From: Dyadobacter chenhuakuii
GTDB lineage: Bacteria > Bacteroidota > Bacteroidia > Cytophagales > Spirosomataceae
DNA: 64,000 nt
Reading direction: 5' to 3'
Assembly: GCF_023821985.2 (NCBI RefSeq)
Contig: NZ_CP098805.1
Span: forward strand, 1,674,001 to 1,738,000
The notes beneath the pieces are model-generated. The model was given only the letters and a program-made list of their open reading frames with translations, had not been told where the DNA came from and searched no databases. The position numbers were made by a program, and so were the translations under genes. This document shows, piece by piece, positions 18,374-26,707 of this stretch; position 1 is the first letter of the stretch; every line of letters starts with the position of its first letter.

Positions 18374-18655
18374 ATGAAAACTACAAAAGAACCAAAGGTT
18401 AAGTTGACGCTAAGTGTCAAAAAATCGGCCATCGATAATGCCAAAAAGTATGCGCAGTTGGATGGTTCATCGCTTTCCAGCATTGTAGAGGACTATTTGG
18501 TTGAATACTCAAAATCAAATAAGGCTGAGAACCAATCCGATTTTAAAAATTCCCTAGCCTATCAGCTTATGGGATGTGCGAAAGGCGGGCCGCTGGACAA
18601 CATGACCGATGATGAAATCAAGGACATTCGCATGAAAGACCGTTACGGCTTATGA
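18374..18655 (+). CDS. Antitoxin, DUF6364-like ribbon-helix-helix
   Basis: 93 residues. The start VKLTLSVKKSAIDNAKKYAQ followed by LSSIVEDYLVEYSK has the strand-helix-helix pattern of ribbon-helix-helix DNA-binding antitoxins and resembles DUF6364. The C-terminal part (about 50-93) would wrap the toxin. The last codons overlap the PIN toxin start by 4 bases (ATGA), the classic antitoxin-toxin order. It probably represses its own operon. Confidence 0.8.
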   Translation: MKTTKEPKVKLTLSVKKSAIDNAKKYAQLDGSSLSSIVEDYLVEYSKSNKAENQSDFKNSLAYQLMGCAKGGPLDNMTDDEIKDIRMKDRYGL

Positions 18656-19101
18656 GGCTGTTTTTTGATACAAATGTCCTGCTAGATCATGCCCTTATGC
18701 GCCAGACTGGACAGCCTGTCGAGATCTCTTACATTATTTTTTGGGCGTTGCAAAACGATGTTCAGATCGTAATATCCTCCGGCTCCATTTATACATTTAC
18801 CTATGTTTTGCACAGACAAGGCATTAGGGGAGAAAGATTAAAGATGCAAATTGAGCAATATCTTACGATGTTCCACATCTGTAAAACGGATAAACAAGTC
18901 TTTATGGATGGTTTGAACTCTTCATTCAAAGACCTTGAAGACTCCTATCAATATATGAATGCTTTAAAAGATGGGTGCGATCATCTCATCACTTCTAATA
19001 TTTCTGATTTTAAGCCTTTCGCCAAAGACGCCAGCCAGATTTTTTCTCCAAGAGATTTTGTAGCCAATGTCATAGGCGCAAAGGAAGGCATCGACTTTTA
19101 A
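18652..19101 (+). CDS. PIN-domain ribonuclease toxin (VapC-like)
   Basis: 149 residues forming one PIN domain. FFDTNVLLDHAL at residues 4-15 gives the first catalytic Asp, Glu/Asp residues lie in LEDSYQYMNALKDGCDHL (about 103-120), and ITSNISDFKP carries the last acidic position. PIN toxins cleave tRNA, rRNA or mRNA when free of antitoxin. It is coupled to the antitoxin by a 4-base overlap, and its stop codon shares one base with the methyltransferase start, so transcription continues into that gene. Confidence 0.85.
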   Translation: MRLFFDTNVLLDHALMRQTGQPVEISYIIFWALQNDVQIVISSGSIYTFTYVLHRQGIRGERLKMQIEQYLTMFHICKTDKQVFMDGLNSSFKDLEDSYQYMNALKDGCDHLITSNISDFKPFAKDASQIFSPRDFVANVIGAKEGIDF

Positions 19102-20582
19102 TGGCTTCTCAAACACGCACTTACGGAAAGAAAAAACTCCTCGGCCAGGTTTATACGCCGCTTCATATTGTTAAAAAAATCCTTCAAGATTCCGGGTTTT
19201 ATGATGCTGATCTGGCCCACAAAAAAATCCTGGACCCTGCTTGCGGCGATGGAAGATTTCTGGTTCCTATCGTTGAACACATTATCAAGACGACTCCTTC
19301 GCACCAACTTACTGATCGTCTAAACCAGATTTATGGCTGGGACATTGATCCGGATGCTTTGGAAAGTTGCAGGAAAAATTTGGATGCGCTGACCGATCCA
19401 TTGGGTCTTAGTATCAACTGGAATCTAAAACTTTGCGATGCGCTCAAACAATTTCGAAAGCGTATGAAGTTTGATTTCATTTTGGGGAATCCGCCCTACA
19501 TTCGCATCCAGCATCTTCCAATTGCGCAAAGAATATTTATCCAATTCCACTACGCCTTTTGTAAAAAAGGCTCTACGGATGCATATTTGGCGTTTTTCGA
19601 GCTTTCTGTAAAACTGCTTTCTCCGGGCGGGATCTGTGGATTTATCACGCCCAATGGCTTCTTAACCTCCGAAACGGGGAAACCGCTTCGCTCCTATTTT
19701 CAGCAGGAACGAAATGTAAAGCAAATTACCAATTACGGATCGGTTCCCATTTTCGGCAATACAGCAACTTATTCGGCGATCGTGATCTTTGGAAATTTGG
19801 ATCAAGTACAATTCACATTTGAACAATGTGAAAGCGCTAATTTACAATACAAAAAAAGAGATATCCACTTTTCTGAACTAGCTGCATCGAAGCCTTGGCA
19901 GTTGTCGGTGAAGCGTTCTGAGCACATTAATGGGCAACGATTAGGCGACATATGCCAGATTTCCGTGGGCCTTACCACATTAGCTGATGCATACTACTTG
20001 TTTACGATCATTGGGGAGGACTCAAATCTTATTTACGCCCAAAACAAGAACGGAATGCAGGTTGTTTTGGAAAAAGACATCCTCCGACCCATCATTAAAG
20101 CTTCTAAATTGAAATCTTCGGCGGATCCGGTGACAGAATATATTTTGTTCCCTTATCAAAAAGATGCCGCTGGCAAACAGCGCATTATACCTGAAAATGT
20201 CCTTCAAGACCAATTTCCTCAAACTTATTCCTATTTTCTTAAAGTAAAACCTGCCCTGGATCGTCGTGATAATGGGAAGGTCAATGCAGTTGCATGGTAT
20301 GCATTTGGCCGTGCACAGGGATTAGACAGCACATTTGGTAAAAAAATCGTGTTTTCGCCAATGAACCGCGCTCCGAATTTCGTGCTTTATGAAAATCCGG
20401 AGGTGACTATTTATTCGGGATATTTTATAAAATATGATGGCGATTATGAAGCGCTGCTGACCCAACTAAACTCCCCACGAATGGCCGAATTTATCGATGT
20501 AGCGGGTCGAGATTTTCAGGGCGGTTATAAAGGTTATAACAAAAAGATCATCGAGAATTTTATCATAACCTTAACTGAATAG
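19101..20582 (+). CDS. TaqI-type N6-adenine DNA methyltransferase
   Basis: A 493-residue class gamma adenine methyltransferase. It uses SAM to methylate adenine in a specific DNA site. The SAM motif is LDPACGDGRFL (about residues 46-56), the catalytic motif is NPPY at 130-133, and the motif after it is YIRIQHLPIAQR. The C-terminal part from about 280 (GDICQISVGLTT...) looks like the target-recognition domain of M.TaqI/Eco57I-type enzymes. No nuclease domain is fused, so it is either a solitary methyltransferase or a partner of the nuclease-like gene at 17660. The ATG shares its A with the stop of the PIN gene. No terminator was seen after it. Confidence 0.88.
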   Translation: MASQTRTYGKKKLLGQVYTPLHIVKKILQDSGFYDADLAHKKILDPACGDGRFLVPIVEHIIKTTPSHQLTDRLNQIYGWDIDPDALESCRKNLDALTDPLGLSINWNLKLCDALKQFRKRMKFDFILGNPPYIRIQHLPIAQRIFIQFHYAFCKKGSTDAYLAFFELSVKLLSPGGICGFITPNGFLTSETGKPLRSYFQQERNVKQITNYGSVPIFGNTATYSAIVIFGNLDQVQFTFEQCESANLQYKKRDIHFSELAASKPWQLSVKRSEHINGQRLGDICQISVGLTTLADAYYLFTIIGEDSNLIYAQNKNGMQVVLEKDILRPIIKASKLKSSADPVTEYILFPYQKDAAGKQRIIPENVLQDQFPQTYSYFLKVKPALDRRDNGKVNAVAWYAFGRAQGLDSTFGKKIVFSPMNRAPNFVLYENPEVTIYSGYFIKYDGDYEALLTQLNSPRMAEFIDVAGRDFQGGYKGYNKKIIENFIITLTE

Positions 20583-20632
20583 CTTAAAACAGTGAATTTT
20601 ATTGAATTTATTTAATGTAAAAGAACCAATAA

Positions 20633-20657
20633 ATAAACGAACGTTCATTTATATTTG
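20633..20657 (+). promoter_or_regulatory. TetR-type operator overlapping a -7 box
   Basis: An imperfect palindrome centred on AACGTT (20633-20652, AAACGAACGTTCATTT core, one mismatched pair in 20 bp) overlaps TATATTTG (20650-20657), a full match to the Bacteroidota -7 consensus. This is the expected layout for autorepression by the TetR protein encoded just downstream. Confidence 0.65.
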
Positions 20658-20681
20658 TGGTGAAATTTGATACTTTATGAA

Positions 20682-21269
20682 TTGAGAACCAGAGACATTA
20701 ACAAAGAAACGGTCATTCGGGAAAAGGCGATTGAAATGATCGTTGATCAAGGATTTGAAGGTTTAAGCATGCATAAGTTAGCGAAAGCGGCAGGCGTTTC
20801 GGTGGCGACAATTTACATTTACTTCAAAGACCGCGAAGACCTGATCCAGCAGCTGTATGCCGAGGAAATGCAAAAAATGGTGGAGGCCACTTTACGCAAT
20901 TTTGATCCCGAATCCCACTTCGATGATGGCTTGAAAGTGCAGTGGCTTAACAGGATGAATTATTGTTTCGAGAATCCATACAGCATGTTTTTTACGGAGC
21001 AAGTCAAGCATTCGCCCTTGGTCGACCGGTCCAATATTGACACGCGGTTCCTGAATGCGATGCACCGGTTTGTAAATCGGGCCATTGAAAGAAATGAAAT
21101 CATTCCGTTGCCGGTTGAAATTTACTGGTCGATCGCTTTCGCCCCACTGTATCAATTAGTGAAATTTCACATTGCAAAATCAAGTATGCCGGGTCGGCCG
21201 CTATTTGTTTTGGATGAAGAGAAGATAAATCTGACGCTAGGCCTGGTTATCAAAGCTTTAAAACCTTGA
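20682..21269 (+). CDS. TetR/AcrR family transcriptional regulator
   Basis: A 195-residue dimeric repressor. The N-terminal DNA-binding domain is clear (IEMIVDQGFEGLSMHKLAKAAGVSVATIYIYFKDREDL, split here at residues 17-56), and the rest is the helical ligand domain. There is no ATG. The TTG at 20682 (MRTRDINKE) is chosen because it leaves a leader of about 18 bases from the predicted start of transcription, whereas a TTG at 20667 leaves almost none. It probably controls itself and the MFS gene at 21561, responding to a compound the transporter exports. The ligand is unknown. Confidence 0.85.
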   Translation: MRTRDINKETVIREKAIEMIVDQGFEGLSMHKLAKAAGVSVATIYIYFKDREDLIQQLYAEEMQKMVEATLRNFDPESHFDDGLKVQWLNRMNYCFENPYSMFFTEQVKHSPLVDRSNIDTRFLNAMHRFVNRAIERNEIIPLPVEIYWSIAFAPLYQLVKFHIAKSSMPGRPLFVLDEEKINLTLGLVIKALKP

Positions 21270-21304
21270 AACAGCGAGTTTTGGCTGTCTTTAAATTAGC
21301 TCAC

Positions 21305-21544
21305 ATGAAAAATAATCTCAACAAACAGGAATTTATCTTGGTATTCCGCACCAACATAAACCGCAAAAAACATGTTAAGTCCCTGACTCCGCTTCTCAAC
21401 GGCTGCTCGGAAATCATCAAATGGAACATTGACCTATCGGATTGTGACAATGTCCTGCGCATTGAAGCGACGCATCCGCATCATGAACCGGTCATTCACC
21501 TGGTGACCACTGCGGGGTTCAACTGCGAAGAATTAACAGACTAG
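21305..21544 (+). CDS. Small HMA-like ferredoxin-fold protein
   Basis: 79 residues from the ATG at 21305 (an in-frame start at 21266 is possible). The order strand-helix-strand-strand-helix (EFILVFRTN, KKHVKSLTPLL, IIKWNID, VLRIEAT, PVIHLVTTAGFNCEEL) resembles heavy-metal-associated small domains, but the CxxC metal motif is absent. A His-rich turn THPHHEP (about residues 58-64) is present. Role unknown. It sits between the TetR gene and the MFS gene (gaps 35 and 16 bases) and is probably in their operon. Confidence 0.6.
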   Translation: MKNNLNKQEFILVFRTNINRKKHVKSLTPLLNGCSEIIKWNIDLSDCDNVLRIEATHPHHEPVIHLVTTAGFNCEELTD

Positions 21545-21560
21545 AAACCAACCACACCTT

Positions 21561-22823
21561 ATGACAGAATCTAAACCAAGCACATTTTCGGGCTATGAAA
21601 AGTTTATTATAGCCATTTTAGCCACATTACAATTCACGATCGTACTGGATTTCATGGTGCTTTCGCCATTGGGATACATTTTACTCGACAAGCTCGACAT
21701 CACTACGAGCCAGTTCGGGCTCGTGGTATCGGCCTATGCGTTCAGCGCGGGCGCGGCCGGCCTACTTACGGCGGGATTTGCTGATAAGTTTGATCGCAAA
21801 AAGATGCTCTTGTTCTTCTATACGGGCTTCATTATCGGCACGTTTTTATGCGGCATCGCTCCTACTTATCACTTTTTGCTCATGGCGCGCGTTTTTACCG
21901 GCCTTTTCGGCGGCGTGATCGGATCCATCAGTTTTGCGATTATCACAGATTTATTCCCGATCAATGCGCGCGGGCGTGTAATGGGATTTGTGCAAATGGC
22001 TTTTGCAAGCAGCCAGGTTCTGGGCATTCCCATCGGACTTTACCTTGCAAAGGAATTCAGCTGGCATGCCCCGTTCCTGATGATCGTGGGATTAAGCCTT
22101 GTTGTAGGTTTCCTTATTGTGACTTACATGAAACCCATTAATGCACATTTGAAAATCCAGACGCAGAGCAATGCATTCCAGCATTTGGGAAAAACATTAT
22201 CACGTCCCGAATATCTTCAGGGTTTTGCAGCGACCACATTACTAGCCACCGGAGGTTTCATGCTGATGCCGTTCGGGACAGCTTATGGAGTGAACAACCT
22301 CGGCATTCAGGAAGCACAACTTCCGACTTTATATATGATCACCGGACTTTGCATGCTGGTCTTCAGTCCATTCATCGGGAAGCTTAGTGATAAGATCGGG
22401 AAGTACAAAGTCTTCCTCGCGGGCTCTGCAATCACTTGTGTAATGACCCTCATTTATTGCAACCTCAGTGTGACACCACTTTGGATTATTATCATTTTGA
22501 ATGTGCTCCTGTTCCTAGGAATAACCGGCCGAATGATCTCCGCATCGGCGCTGATGACCGCAGTTCCCGAGCCTCAGGACCGCGGTGCATTTATGGGAAT
22601 CAACTCATCCATCCAGCAAATCGCAGGCGGCCTCGCCTCCCTCCTCGCCGGGTTCATCGTCTCAGAAACCAGCACCGGATTTATTGAACATTACCCAACA
22701 TTAGGCAACGTGGTGGTTGTTGCTGTTGTAGTGACCGCATTATTGATGTATCGGATTCATCGGTATGTTACAGCGAAGGTGCTGGCGAGCTCGGCGCATG
22801 ATGTTGTGAAGCCTTCTGTTTGA
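21561..22823 (+). CDS. MFS drug-exporter-like transporter
   Basis: A 420-residue, 12-helix major facilitator. The helix 1 acidic motif is ILATLQFTIVLDFMVLSPLG. The loop 2-3 signature is GFADKFDRKKMLLFF (the D-x-x-x-x-R-K motif) and the second-half equivalent is GKLSDKIGKYKVF. Motif C-like glycines lie in QVLGIPIGLYLA. Of the two MFS proteins in this window, this one looks like an exporter of small molecules because of the TetR regulator and operator directly upstream. Substrate unknown. Confidence 0.85.
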   Translation: MTESKPSTFSGYEKFIIAILATLQFTIVLDFMVLSPLGYILLDKLDITTSQFGLVVSAYAFSAGAAGLLTAGFADKFDRKKMLLFFYTGFIIGTFLCGIAPTYHFLLMARVFTGLFGGVIGSISFAIITDLFPINARGRVMGFVQMAFASSQVLGIPIGLYLAKEFSWHAPFLMIVGLSLVVGFLIVTYMKPINAHLKIQTQSNAFQHLGKTLSRPEYLQGFAATTLLATGGFMLMPFGTAYGVNNLGIQEAQLPTLYMITGLCMLVFSPFIGKLSDKIGKYKVFLAGSAITCVMTLIYCNLSVTPLWIIIILNVLLFLGITGRMISASALMTAVPEPQDRGAFMGINSSIQQIAGGLASLLAGFIVSETSTGFIEHYPTLGNVVVVAVVVTALLMYRIHRYVTAKVLASSAHDVVKPSV

Positions 22824-22840
22824 AAATGATTATGTGATAT

Positions 22841-22917
22841 CCCTGTCAGCCTGAGCGGAGCCGAAGGCGCGTCCACCTAGCAGTAGCGCGCCTTCGGCTC
22901 CGCTCAGGCTGACAGGG
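22841..22917. repeat. REP-like long hairpin, copy 1
   Basis: CCCTGTCAGCCTGAGCGGAG continues through CCGAAGGCGCG to 22871 and is mirrored exactly at 22887-22917 around a 15-base loop: a 31-bp stem. The arm CTGAGCGGAGCCGAAG is shared with the element at 24263-24346. It may also terminate the MFS gene. A further half-arm (CAGGCTGACA) follows near 22950. Confidence 0.8.
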
Positions 22918-23165
22918 GACCACCAAGGCCCTATCCGGGCCCGATCAGGCTGACACGCTTTAAACCTGTAAATCAGCCACTTACGATCTCCCTAAAAATA
23001 AATTCATATAATACTTATCATTCTTTTAAAAAGATCTATACATTTACAACACAAAAAACTTTTGAGACTTTCTATTATAAGGATTAGGTATAAAATTATT
23101 TTACGTTTATTTACGTATCAAACTGGAAATAAACTATTATCTTTTTATACTTATAATACTTTTAA
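22918..23165 (+). other. AT-rich leader of the parA pair
   Basis: A gene-free stretch. From 22980 on it is very AT-rich, with repeated short motifs (TTTACGTTTATTTACGT near 23102; several TTATAATACTT-like words at 23009 and 23150). It probably holds the promoter and perhaps binding sites for the ParA partner. No -7/-33 pair can be called with confidence. Confidence 0.4.
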
Positions 23166-23930
23166 ATGAAAATCATTAGTATTGTCAACAACAAAGGCGG
23201 TGTGGGAAAGACCACTTCGGCTCAGAGTATTGCTGCCGGTCTCAGCAAATTTGCCAATGCAAGGGTGCTGGTAATTGATCTGGATGCGCAGGCTAGTCTT
23301 ACCAAAAGTTTCGGCATTCAGCATGCAGGACTTAAAAAAGACAGTGGCTCGTTCATCACCGGCGAATATGAATTTGATGAGATCGTAAAGCGGGTTGGTG
23401 ATATTGATGTGTTGCCTGGATCGGCAGAATTGATACACCGCGAAGACACCATTAAGGCGGCTCCCGTATTTCCATTCAACCTGAAAATTGCATTGGAAAA
23501 AATCAAGGACCGTTACGATTTCGTGATCATCGACTGCCCGCCTGCGTTGTATGGGAATACGCGGTTGGCCCTGGTTTCGTGCCACCAGTATTATGTCCCG
23601 TTGCAGGCTGAGTTTTTGAGTTATGAGGGTCTTCGGAATTTTCTGGTTTATTCTGCGGAGATCAAAAAGATTAGCCCTAACACCAACCTGGGTGGCGTTT
23701 TTGCAACAAGATATAACCCGAAAATCAGAAAGAAGATCAGCCATGAACTGATCAACGCGACGAAAGAACAATTGGGTGATGTTTTCATGGCATCTTATAT
23801 CCGGGACAATATTGCGCTTTCCGAAGCGCAGGCAAACGGAACGACCATATTTGATTACGCACCGAATAGCAATGGTGCCGAAGATTATTACAAACTGACA
23901 CGAGAAATTTTAGAACGAATTAATAACTGA
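23166..23930 (+). CDS. parA: ParA/Soj family partition ATPase
   Basis: A 254-residue deviant Walker A ATPase. KGGVGKT is at residues 10-16 (the first Lys is the signature lysine), the Walker A' Asp lies in VLVIDLDAQASLTKSFG (about 38-54), and Walker B is FVIIDCPPALYGNTRLAL (about 118). ParA proteins bind DNA nonspecifically with ATP and move DNA or protein cargo. There is no ParB here; the partner is a small ribbon-helix-helix protein 4 bases downstream, as in plasmid type Ib systems. With flanking REP-like hairpins this looks like an orphan or transferred partition cassette. Confidence 0.88.
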   Translation: MKIISIVNNKGGVGKTTSAQSIAAGLSKFANARVLVIDLDAQASLTKSFGIQHAGLKKDSGSFITGEYEFDEIVKRVGDIDVLPGSAELIHREDTIKAAPVFPFNLKIALEKIKDRYDFVIIDCPPALYGNTRLALVSCHQYYVPLQAEFLSYEGLRNFLVYSAEIKKISPNTNLGGVFATRYNPKIRKKISHELINATKEQLGDVFMASYIRDNIALSEAQANGTTIFDYAPNSNGAEDYYKLTREILERINN

Positions 23931-23934
23931 CACG

Positions 23935-24237
23935 ATGGCTAAGGAAAGGAAATTCGATTTTGCGCCGCTTCCGCGGGTTGCTGACATTCAGGAGGAGGTT
24001 GATAACAACAAAACCAATGAGGTTGCAGACGGAGCGCCCACCAAAGTAACATTTGATTGTGACTACATTTTAATGGAAAACATGAAAGATTACGGTTACT
24101 GGGAAGGCCTGACGCAAAAAGATATCATTCTTGAATCCTTAAAGCTGTATTTTCAGGACAAAGAAATCCGCCCAAGACCAGACAAAATTAGAAACCGCAC
24201 AAAAGTAGGCCGCAAGCCAAAGTCGGTTAGTGAGTAA
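23935..24237 (+). CDS. Ribbon-helix-helix partner of ParA
   Basis: A 100-residue basic protein. A disordered N-terminus (to about residue 38) precedes TKVTFDCDYILMENMKDYGY and then LTQKDIILESLKLYF, the strand-helix-helix pattern of RHH DNA-binding proteins. A Lys/Arg-rich tail (RPRPDKIRNRTKVGRKPK) follows. By position (4 bases after parA) and size it should be the centromere-binding adaptor, in the way ParG or omega partner with ParA. Family assignment is by pattern only. Confidence 0.68.
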   Translation: MAKERKFDFAPLPRVADIQEEVDNNKTNEVADGAPTKVTFDCDYILMENMKDYGYWEGLTQKDIILESLKLYFQDKEIRPRPDKIRNRTKVGRKPKSVSE

Positions 24238-24262
24238 GATGTGTTACATCCCCTGTCACACA

Positions 24263-24346
24263 CAACCCCTGTCACACTGAGCGGAGCCGAAGTGCGTTGC
24301 TGCTAGCAGAGGCGCACTTCGGCTCCGCTCAGTGTGACAGGGGTTG
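24263..24346. repeat. REP-like long hairpin, copy 2, between convergent genes
   Basis: CAACCCCTGTCACACTGAGC continues through GGAGCCGAAGTGCG to 24296 and is mirrored at 24313-24346 around a 16-base loop: a 34-bp perfect stem. It shares CTGAGCGGAGCCGAAG with copy 1. It lies 25 bases after the RHH gene and 6 bases from the M64 stop codon, so it may act as a two-way terminator. A partial CCCCTGTCACAC precedes it at 24250. Confidence 0.82.
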
Positions 24347-24352
24347 TAAACT

Positions 24353-26167
24353 TTATTCAATCAGCAGCTTCCCGGAAACCTCTTTTCCACCATTGCTGAA
24401 TTTGTATAAATACAATCCCGTCGTTCTATTCAGATTCAGTTCTGTTTGCTGCTCGAACTGCTTTTCCATTACTTTTCTACCCTGAATGTCGAACAGCGTG
24501 AACAGGGACGTTCCTGCCAGCTTCGTAGTGACTTTCACAAAACCTCTTGCCGGATTAGGTGAAACCTGTACAAGTGCATTGGCTGGATTTTCAACAGCTA
24601 ATATCGGCGCCACTTTTACTTCCGTTGTCGCGGTGTCTGCACAGCCATTTCCGTCTACCACCCGAACTTCATAAACGCCGGAATTTTTGACAGTTGCATT
24701 TTCGATCCGTGCCGTCTGGGTTTGGGATTTGAAATTTTCCGGTCCTTGCCAGGAATAATTGATGCCTCCGTTGGCCGAAAGTTCAATGGTCTCTTTTTCA
24801 AAGTAAGGGCCTGTATTGGTTGCAGTGGCTTTTGGCTGATCAAAGACGATGACTTTTGCTTTTAATGTTGAATCAGGCTGGCCGGGCGTTTTGCATGTTA
24901 CAGTGTAGTCGGTTGTTGCCTTTGGGCTTACATTAATGGACAAGCCAGCTTCACCCGTGGACCAGGAAACATTTCCGGCACAGCCCGATGCCGTGAGCAG
25001 GCTAAACGCATCCGGACAAATGCCCGGATGAGAAATTTTTACCTTAAAGACAAGCGGCGCATTGCTTTTAACCAAAGTCCATTGAACCGTTTTAGTACGC
25101 TCATTCGCCCTGTTATCCCGTCTGCTTAGCAATGTTGAGTCAAATACCGAGGCAACTAAAGTGCCCGAATTTTCCTCCATATCAGTCACATTTAAGCTTA
25201 TTTCGCTTCCGGTCCTGATCAACTTTCCGTCCAGGGTCCATGCTACTTTCAAGCTGTTGGGCTCGGGCTCGACCAGGGTTAATTTAAATGTTTTGGGTTG
25301 TTCCGAAAGCACGATTCCCTGCGATGGCTTAGGGAAAACCTGGTCAATCGGACTTACATATTGCAAAATCCGCTCAGCTGTGGCCTCCTTACAAACTGCA
25401 CAAAATGGTCGGTCGAGATATTCCATCAGGCAGTTGGCGTGCGTTGGCTTAAACCATTTAGCGGCCTCACCTTCGCCGTGTGGGAATATACCAATGTTCG
25501 TTTCATCCAGCCAGTTCCTCCATTTTATTGTTGCCGGATCGGTAATGGCTGTCATATTAGGCGCCTCCCAGCCATATTGCGGCCCAGCCCAGTATTCATC
25601 ATTCAGAAAAGAAAAAGTATGTCCGATTTCATGAACGCCAATGGTGTTCGCAGCAGAATGCAATGTATGGACTGCAATGCCGCCGCCCGAACCGCCATAG
25701 AAGGGTGTGTTAACCAGCATAACGACCAGATCGGCCGTCGGAAAGTTGAAAGCCAGCACATTCGTGAGATTCTGATAGTTTTGGACAACAACGAGGCGAT
25801 GAATGTATTCGCCGAATGTCGTTCCATAATAAGTGTCCTTCTTACCGCCAGGCTGATCGGGATACGCGTCAGGTGCATTGCCCGGATTGCTTACGCCACT
25901 CTCCCTGGACGGTGTTGCAATAGAGAAAAAGTTGAAATAGTTGCGGTAAACATTGTACGGCGCGTAGTTGAGAAAGAAATCCGCAAATTTCCTGGCCTCT
26001 TCCGTAAACTTGGGAAGTTCGGCCTGCGTAAAACCGTCCCCCAGAATAACAACATTAACCCTGTTATCGATGGAGCCCTGTTTATAGATAGTATCGACCT
26101 CAAAAGTTTGAGAGAAGCAGGCAAAAGATGAAATTAAAAATAATACGAGGGTAAAAAATCTGGCCAT
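24353..26167 (-). CDS. Secreted M64 (IgA peptidase-like) metallopeptidase with T9SS sorting domain
   Basis: 604 residues. Signal peptide 1-19; peptidase M64 domain from VNVVILGDGFTQAEL (about 38) with the zinc motif HEIGH near 178 and downstream NDEYW. Two or three Ig/PKD-like beta domains span about 300-520. The C-terminal sorting domain starts VQVSPNPARGFVKV and ends NGGKEVSGKLLIE, marking export by the type IX system. M64 enzymes are secreted proteases first known for IgA cleavage; here a role on environmental protein is more likely. It is the last gene of the minus-strand run from 31480, with no gap to the lipoprotein gene before it. Confidence 0.88.
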   Translation of the reverse strand: MARFFTLVLFLISSFACFSQTFEVDTIYKQGSIDNRVNVVILGDGFTQAELPKFTEEARKFADFFLNYAPYNVYRNYFNFFSIATPSRESGVSNPGNAPDAYPDQPGGKKDTYYGTTFGEYIHRLVVVQNYQNLTNVLAFNFPTADLVVMLVNTPFYGGSGGGIAVHTLHSAANTIGVHEIGHTFSFLNDEYWAGPQYGWEAPNMTAITDPATIKWRNWLDETNIGIFPHGEGEAAKWFKPTHANCLMEYLDRPFCAVCKEATAERILQYVSPIDQVFPKPSQGIVLSEQPKTFKLTLVEPEPNSLKVAWTLDGKLIRTGSEISLNVTDMEENSGTLVASVFDSTLLSRRDNRANERTKTVQWTLVKSNAPLVFKVKISHPGICPDAFSLLTASGCAGNVSWSTGEAGLSINVSPKATTDYTVTCKTPGQPDSTLKAKVIVFDQPKATATNTGPYFEKETIELSANGGINYSWQGPENFKSQTQTARIENATVKNSGVYEVRVVDGNGCADTATTEVKVAPILAVENPANALVQVSPNPARGFVKVTTKLAGTSLFTLFDIQGRKVMEKQFEQQTELNLNRTTGLYLYKFSNGGKEVSGKLLIE

Positions 26168-26662
26168 CTATTCTAAGTTAAGTGTGTAGATTTTAATGTT
26201 TTCTTTTCCAGGCGTTATGCTGTATAATTCGATCTTTTTCAGGCCATTATCGTTTTGAATGCGAACAGAAAGCATGGCCTCTTTTGCATTTAAATTCTGT
26301 TTGGTCAAACGTCCGTCCTCGCTGGCAACCTCTACGGACTTGTAAAGCGGATGCTCGAAAACCAATGCGTTTTCCATATCATCAACCAGATAGCGCGGGA
26401 TTACATGGATCCGATACGGACTATGAATAGGCGCAGTCAAATTTTTCAGCTTCCCCTTTCCTGAAACTGCATTAACCAGCTCAACCGTTTCCATTTTCCC
26501 TTTCCCTTTACTAATCTTGATATCCAGGAAAAGGATGTGGTTTGCAGCATTAGGGTCGAAATTTCTGACCTGCCGGATCGAAAGTGTTGATTCAGCAGTT
26601 TTGCAGCCCGTTAGTGCAACGCCAATAATCATTACAAGCAGAAAGCAAATTTTGTACATCAT
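26168..26662 (-). CDS. Hypothetical lipoprotein
   Basis: 164 residues from the ATG at 26662 (or 26659). A type II signal peptide ends in the lipobox LTGC, so the protein is lipid-anchored. The rest is beta-rich (ILFLDIKISKGKGKMETVELVN; YRIHVIPRYLVDD) with no family I recognise. Its stop abuts the M64 peptidase start (26167), and it follows the DUF1501 gene by 45 bases, so all are probably one transcript. A longer start at 26704 would put 14 polar residues before the signal peptide and is rejected. Confidence 0.7.
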   Translation of the reverse strand: MMYKICFLLVMIIGVALTGCKTAESTLSIRQVRNFDPNAANHILFLDIKISKGKGKMETVELVNAVSGKGKLKNLTAPIHSPYRIHVIPRYLVDDMENALVFEHPLYKSVEVASEDGRLTKQNLNAKEAMLSVRIQNDNGLKKIELYSITPGKENIKIYTLNLE

Positions 26663-26707
26663 AACTTTTGACACAAAATCCCTTAAAACGGTTGCACTGC
26701 ACATTGC

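Noticed and set aside
22841..22917. Insertion sequence or MITE ends
   Set aside because: There is a single hairpin with no transposase or clear target-site duplication on either side; REP-like is the better reading.
22980..23165. Plasmid-type replication origin with iterons next to parA
   Set aside because: Short AT-rich words recur, but there is no regular iteron spacing and no replication initiator gene; housekeeping genes on both sides point to the chromosome.
23151..23771. A 206-residue minus-strand frame opposite parA
   Set aside because: It lies fully antisense to a gene with intact Walker motifs and has no recognisable protein features.
25298..26131. A 277-residue plus-strand frame opposite the M64 peptidase gene
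   Set aside because: It is antisense to a well-supported peptidase gene, with Cys/Arg-rich composition typical of shadow frames.
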